Part shown: one piece after another, positions 1 to 6,000 of the stretch
Layout: every line of letters starts with the position of its first letter
Numbering within the stretch: the stretch's first letter is position 1
NCBI GenBank assembly: GCA_017550055.1
Contig: JAFYMM010000113.1
Location: 1 to 8,291, forward strand
From: Paludibacteraceae bacterium
GTDB lineage: Bacteria > Bacteroidota > Bacteroidia > Bacteroidales > Paludibacteraceae
Length of the DNA: 8,291 bases
Direction: 5' to 3'
Notes under the pieces: generated by a model
What the model was told of the DNA's origin: nothing
The model's database searches: none
Seen by the model: the letters and a program-made list of their open reading frames with translations, nothing else
Position numbers and translations under genes: made by a program

Positions 1-3000
1 TACCAACGAGATAGATGATGGCTTCGTAGTCGCCAATAGGCAACGACTGGCTGACAGAGAAAGACAACTCTTGCGCCGCAAGTGGACTCAACTCGCCATA
101 ATCGGCATCAACAGAGAGCCAAGACGGGAGATTGAACAACTGCCATTGCTCGATTTTGCCACTATAGTTGATGATTCTGACAGCAAAATCGTGGGATGAG
201 GCAACAAGCACTTCGGCTTCGTGCGATTTTTTCAACCATTTGAGATGATTGCGGTGGACATAGGCAGTCCAACTAATAGGATTTGCAACATTGCCATTCA
301 AATCCTCGACATCGCGCACAGTGAATTGGATTGTGGTGCCTTCGACAACATCGGCATTCTCTTCGAGATTGATGACGATATTGCGCTCGGATGCTATAAA
401 CGAGAAATCGACATTTTGGAGCAAACGGACCTCGCGAAGCGAAGGTGATACCTCGGCTTTTGGAAGAGTGAAGGAATTAGGCAACGAGGTTGCAGAGACA
501 AAATCCACTGACAACGAATTGGTTACAAAATCGACAAAATCGAGATTTACAACAGGTTGCGAGAAATCGTCGAGCACAGTGCGTTCGAACGGATAGTATG
601 CCACAAGCCCATTTTCGTTGCCATACAAGCGAGTGCGACATTGATGGCGAATGAAATCGGCAGTAAGCGATGCTCGCCAAAGACGGAATTCGTCGATGTC
701 GCCAGCAAAGAATTTGCCATAGGTCCATTGCGAAATGGAGTCGCTCGCATGGTAACGCTCAGCCCCAATAATCAACCTATCAGACGCAAGAGGAGGCATT
801 GATGCAATAGGGATTTGCCCCATCACCTTGCCATCGACATAGAATGTAGCCATGCCATTATAAAGATAGTTGATTGCCAAATGGTGCCATTGGGAGTTGA
901 GAGTTGAGAGTTGAGAATTGAAAGTTACGAATTTAGAATCGGCTGTTTGTACTTGAAGTTTGCCATCTGTGTCAAAACCCACATTAAAACCTAAGCCATT
1001 GGACAACAAGGTAGTAGCATCATCTTGTTTTTCGCCTCGGAACCAAAGTTCCAACATATAATCATCGGTAGGCTTAGGCGATGCCATTGAAATATCTATG
1101 CCCATAGCAACTTTACCATCCAATGAAACAGCGATATTTTCGTTCTTAAAATACCAAGCATTCTCACTTGGTAATACGAAATGACGACCACGTGCAATAT
1201 CCTCACAAATAGAGCCTTCGCCCTCATCCATACGCCAATAACCAACTAAACCAACAGAGCCTACAATTTTAGAATCATACATGCTGGATTGTGTATCGTT
1301 CCACGAACGAGGATAATTCCATATAGACAACTCGTGCATAGCAGCAGTGATGCCGCCACCCAAAGTCATAACACCACGACCAGAATATTGACCCACATTG
1401 GCAACATTCAACAACTCGACATTCGATACATCAGAAACATAATTGGCATATATATGACCACCATCAATAGTATCATACACGACCGACAAGAACAACCATT
1501 TGTCCTTAGGCAATGCAGACGTAGAGGTATATACATTGGCATCACTAAGAGACATCATAAACTGTTGAGAATCATTGATACCAATCACAAATTTATTCTT
1601 AGCAGAACCAAATGAAAGAATATTGCCAGGCTTAGAATAATTCAACCAAAGATTGATTGTAAAGGAATTTTTATTAGTCGAAAAATCCGCCTCAGTCAAA
1701 GCAATAGCAGGAGCTATCAGTTGGATGGCAACAGAATGGTCAACCGTATAACCATTCAAACGACCTTCAACAATAAAATTACGAGTATCAGTCAATTGTG
1801 AATATTTAATATCTTCGTTGAACGCCACAGAAATCTCATTAGAAACCCCAAGAATGCCATTGGAAGGAAGAGGAGAACCTAACAATGCAGGTGGAGTTAC
1901 GTCCTTGATAACAGACACTACTTCACTCTCGTTATAAATATCGCCCGTGCAAATGGTTACGGCACGAAATTGATAAACACCATCAGGATAGAAAGCATTA
2001 TCTGACATGTCGAAATTATAAGTAATTTCGCTTGAATTAAGGAGATTAGCCTCAGGCATTCCTTCAGGAGAAAGTAACCATTCGCCTAATAGTGTCCAAG
2101 CATTGTCGCGCTCGGCTTTATACTGCAAACGAACACCTTCCAAACTTGTATAATTAATATTATAATCTCTGATAACTATAGGCAAAATAGAACCTTTGAC
2201 CGATGAATTCAGCACATTATCTTCGATTTGCAACGATATATTACTACATGAAGGAATGAATGAAGCATGAATATATATCGTATCAGCAATAATTCGAGAA
2301 GCTACCAAATTGCCTTGGCATTGCGACTTGAGAACAACAGCAATACTATCATAATCCAATATACCTTGGTCGGTTTGAATCAGTTGAAGAGTTTTTTCTA
2401 TTGTTCCATTTTCGCCCGCTCGAATACGAATAGAATGCTCCTCAAGAATAGACACGCCATCTATTGATAAATAAGCCCCATGAGGATTTGTTTCATCAAG
2501 AACACAAAGATTAAAATAACGATTGGCATCTATTTCAGAATTATTAGACAAAAATAATTTATATCTTGCAGCCTCACCTACAGGGACATTTATTGCAGTA
2601 GCATTCTCGACTCGCATCTGAGGCACTTCAATTTGCATTGTTTTTTCGGCAAGTTTATGTTTTCCCGGTTCGAAATATTTTGTTCTCGCTTCATCTGCAT
2701 ACGGACAAGAAGTTTGACCTGCTCGGGTATAAAATATCGGGCTTCTATCCGTTCTATTCGGCACAATTACATCAACAGTATAAGCATTTAGAAAATCGGC
2801 ATCGGTAAGTACGAAACCAGTAGTTGTAGTATGACTTTTTGTATCACTCCCCGAGAATGCAACCTTTGCATTAAGCGATATTGAAAGAACTGTACCACAT
2901 TTTTGATTGTTAAGTTGCCCAACAAATTTACGAGTGAATCTATAAGGTATATCTATACCTGCACCACCTCCGTTGGTCGTATCATTTGAGACTTGCTTTG

Positions 3001-6000
3001 AATCACTGATTGAAGCACCAGAATCAAACGAATAATTGAATTTTTCATACTCGCCCTCATAGTTGCCATAACTATTACGTATAGCATGCACCTTCTCTTC
3101 TTCATTTAATCTCAAATTATTCACCCAACAATCGATATTTCCATTAATTGCAGAGATTGTATCGCCCATATTCGCACCTTTAGGATAAATTACTTTATAA
3201 GTGCCATCCTGACCAAAATTAGGGTCGTCGGAAGTCAACTCTGTTACATAAATCGCCTTATCGGTTGTATTCTCGGTAATCAATGCCGTATCCGCCACCG
3301 TATTCAACAGACTATTACGCACTTTTCTCAAATTAGGAATCAAAGAATTTTCGATATATAATTGTGTATATTGAAACGTAGTAGTAAACCTTTCGCCTAT
3401 ACTAATAGCATCACGCACACCGACATTATATCCACCATCTTTCACTTTTTGAATTACAACCTCACGAGCTTCGCCAAACAAGAGATTGGTAGCACATCCA
3501 ATGAATACATCGCCACTCGCCCCAATATATCCTAAACCCGAAGAAGTAGAAACTTTTTTATGTTTTACCTCAGTTTCAACATTTGTGTACTGATAATTAC
3601 CCGACAAATTTATTCCAATACTGTGCTCTTTATCTATTGATGCTTCATATTCTCGAGTCATTGTTTGCACATAAGTACCACCACCCATACCAGCAAAAGT
3701 ACCATTTTTAACCTGATAATATACTCCCTTGTGTCGCGTAAAAGAGAGGTTTATTCCTCCCGAAAGACTTGGATTGACATGAAAAGTCGATACAGCTTTT
3801 GTCCCTTCATCGAAATAACTATATGACTGAGAGCCTGGAGGGTCGCGCAATATCATAGTTACTACATCAGGACCACCTGTAACAAATTGATTACCACTTT
3901 GTATGTTACCTAAAATAATAGCCTCTAATGGTTTTTCTTGCCACTGATACTTCACGCCATCTACACTATAATCAATATTCACCCCATAGGTGTGTGGCGC
4001 ACTAAGATTAGGAAATCCTACAACAAATGTATATTTACCTTTTCCAACAGTATCAAGATACAATTGATTAGATGCCAACTCAGGCCACAACTGATATGTA
4101 GCTGTATCTATAGCCTGCTCCACACTAAACTCATTTGTTATTGTTACCAACGCATCTTCTAATGGCACTTTTCTAATAACAGGATTACTAACTATATCAT
4201 AATTAACATATTCCTCATAACCTTCTAACTCTAAAGTATATTCCTGCCCTTGCTCAAATATCGGATAATCAAACGCATACACTACTTCGCCAGTAATGGA
4301 ATCTACAGTATAAAGGTTGATAGAAGCTGTATCTTTCTGGATTTCGTCGATATATTCATACAAAGACTCGCCAAAGACGCCCTCATCGCAATTCAATTGT
4401 TTTACATTAAATACAGGCTTAGAACGATAAACCACATTCAAATCAGCAACATACGACAATGTTTTAATATCGGGCATTGAGTCAATCAAATTGACAATGG
4501 TATCAATAGACACAGAGCTCACACTTCGAGCGTCAATATCACCCAATACTGACTCATCAATATTGACATCCTTATTGGAAGGAATACTAATTGAGCGTAC
4601 CTTATACTGAATAGGAGGAACTTGCACTGCAAATTCGCCTGTAAAAGTATCAGTGTAAATAATAATAAGATTAGATTTGTCGCCACCACCGATATAAGCT
4701 CTCGAATTAATCTCGTTGCAGGCATTATCACATGCTATCGAATCTGAATTCACCTCAAAATAGGTAGCTGTCTCTTTAACTACTTTTCCTGAATTAAGGC
4801 TATACAGCTCAGAAGCTTCTAAAACTATCTCTGCCACACCAATATTATTTTCACTCAATCTGCCTCCATAACGCTTTTTAGTCTCAATCGAACCACCCGA
4901 CACTCGACCTACAATCGTAGCCTTTGTTATATCTGTAAAAGTCAAATTGCTAATAGGCTTCTGAAAATCAAACTTCAAACCCACGCCTAACGTATCGGCA
5001 GGATAACGACCGTTATATTCAAAATCATGTCCTTCGCGCACAACTTCGATATAATGCTCTCCAATTGGCACTTGAATAGTAAATTCACCATCCGCACTTG
5101 TAAGAACAGGTTTTTCATTCATCACACACGTAACTCCATCTACCTTAACCTGACAGCCGGCAACAGGATAATCGCTATTTTCATAATAAACCTTACCCTT
5201 TACTTCGAATGATGATTTATCAACAAAATCGACATTATTAAAGACTCGCGATGAGGAAGAAATATATATTGGCTTTTGTGAAGGACTAAATTCGTGAACT
5301 CCCAACAAAGGAATAACATTACATTGTACTCCATCCGATGGGTAGGAAATTGTATTTATGATATAATTGCCATCTGCATCGGTAGTAGTCTTATTGGCTA
5401 ATTGTTGTGTTGACGGAATAACAACTGCACTATGCGTTACTCCTACGCCCAAATATCCATCTTTATTGCCAAATTGATTTTCTCTGCCAGAAATATCAAA
5501 AACAACATTAATCGACGGCTCATTGCAACGATAATAGGCTCGCAAATTCGACTCTCGCCCCGAAATATATCTATTATAAGTTCTTGATATAGTGGAAGAA
5601 TCCAACACCGTATTCCACACACGAATTTCATCAATATAGCCCTTAAAATTTTTTGTTGTATCAGAATATGCCCCGATAAAGAACACAGAATCTTGATTAT
5701 TAAGCAAAGAATCCAACCCTAAGACATTCAACAACTGCGTCTTTTTCAAGCTACCATCTCTATAATAATTCGACTTAACAACTTTATCTATAGAATCAAT
5801 CTCTATTGCCCATGTTATATGTTGCCAACTACCTGCTTCTAACGTATCAATATATGTACCCGGTTCCAAAAAATTACTTCTCAATCCAAAAAATCCATGC
5901 GCATCAGCCAACGGGTCTAACGATATCTCGAAAATATCTTTCAGTGAAAAAAGATATAAACTTCTATTTCCACTATCGACTGGATGCACATAAGCCTGCA

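Noticed and set aside
525..542. Short direct repeat ACAAAATCG x2
   Set aside because: It encodes the Asp-Phe-Val triplets of a beta strand and has only two copies; probably coding bias rather than an element.
221..802. Several overlapping short plus-strand ORFs and small minus-strand ORFs in other frames
   Set aside because: All lie inside the single long minus-strand coding frame, show low-complexity or implausible compositions, and have no start signals; they are shadows.
894..928. CRISPR-like array
   Set aside because: The repeat unit is only 7 bp, has no spacers and is coding; it is a simple tandem repeat.
1289..2467. Plus-strand ORFs of 66-108 codons
   Set aside because: They lie antisense to the LamG 2 and Ig-like codons, whose domain patterns are clear on the minus strand.
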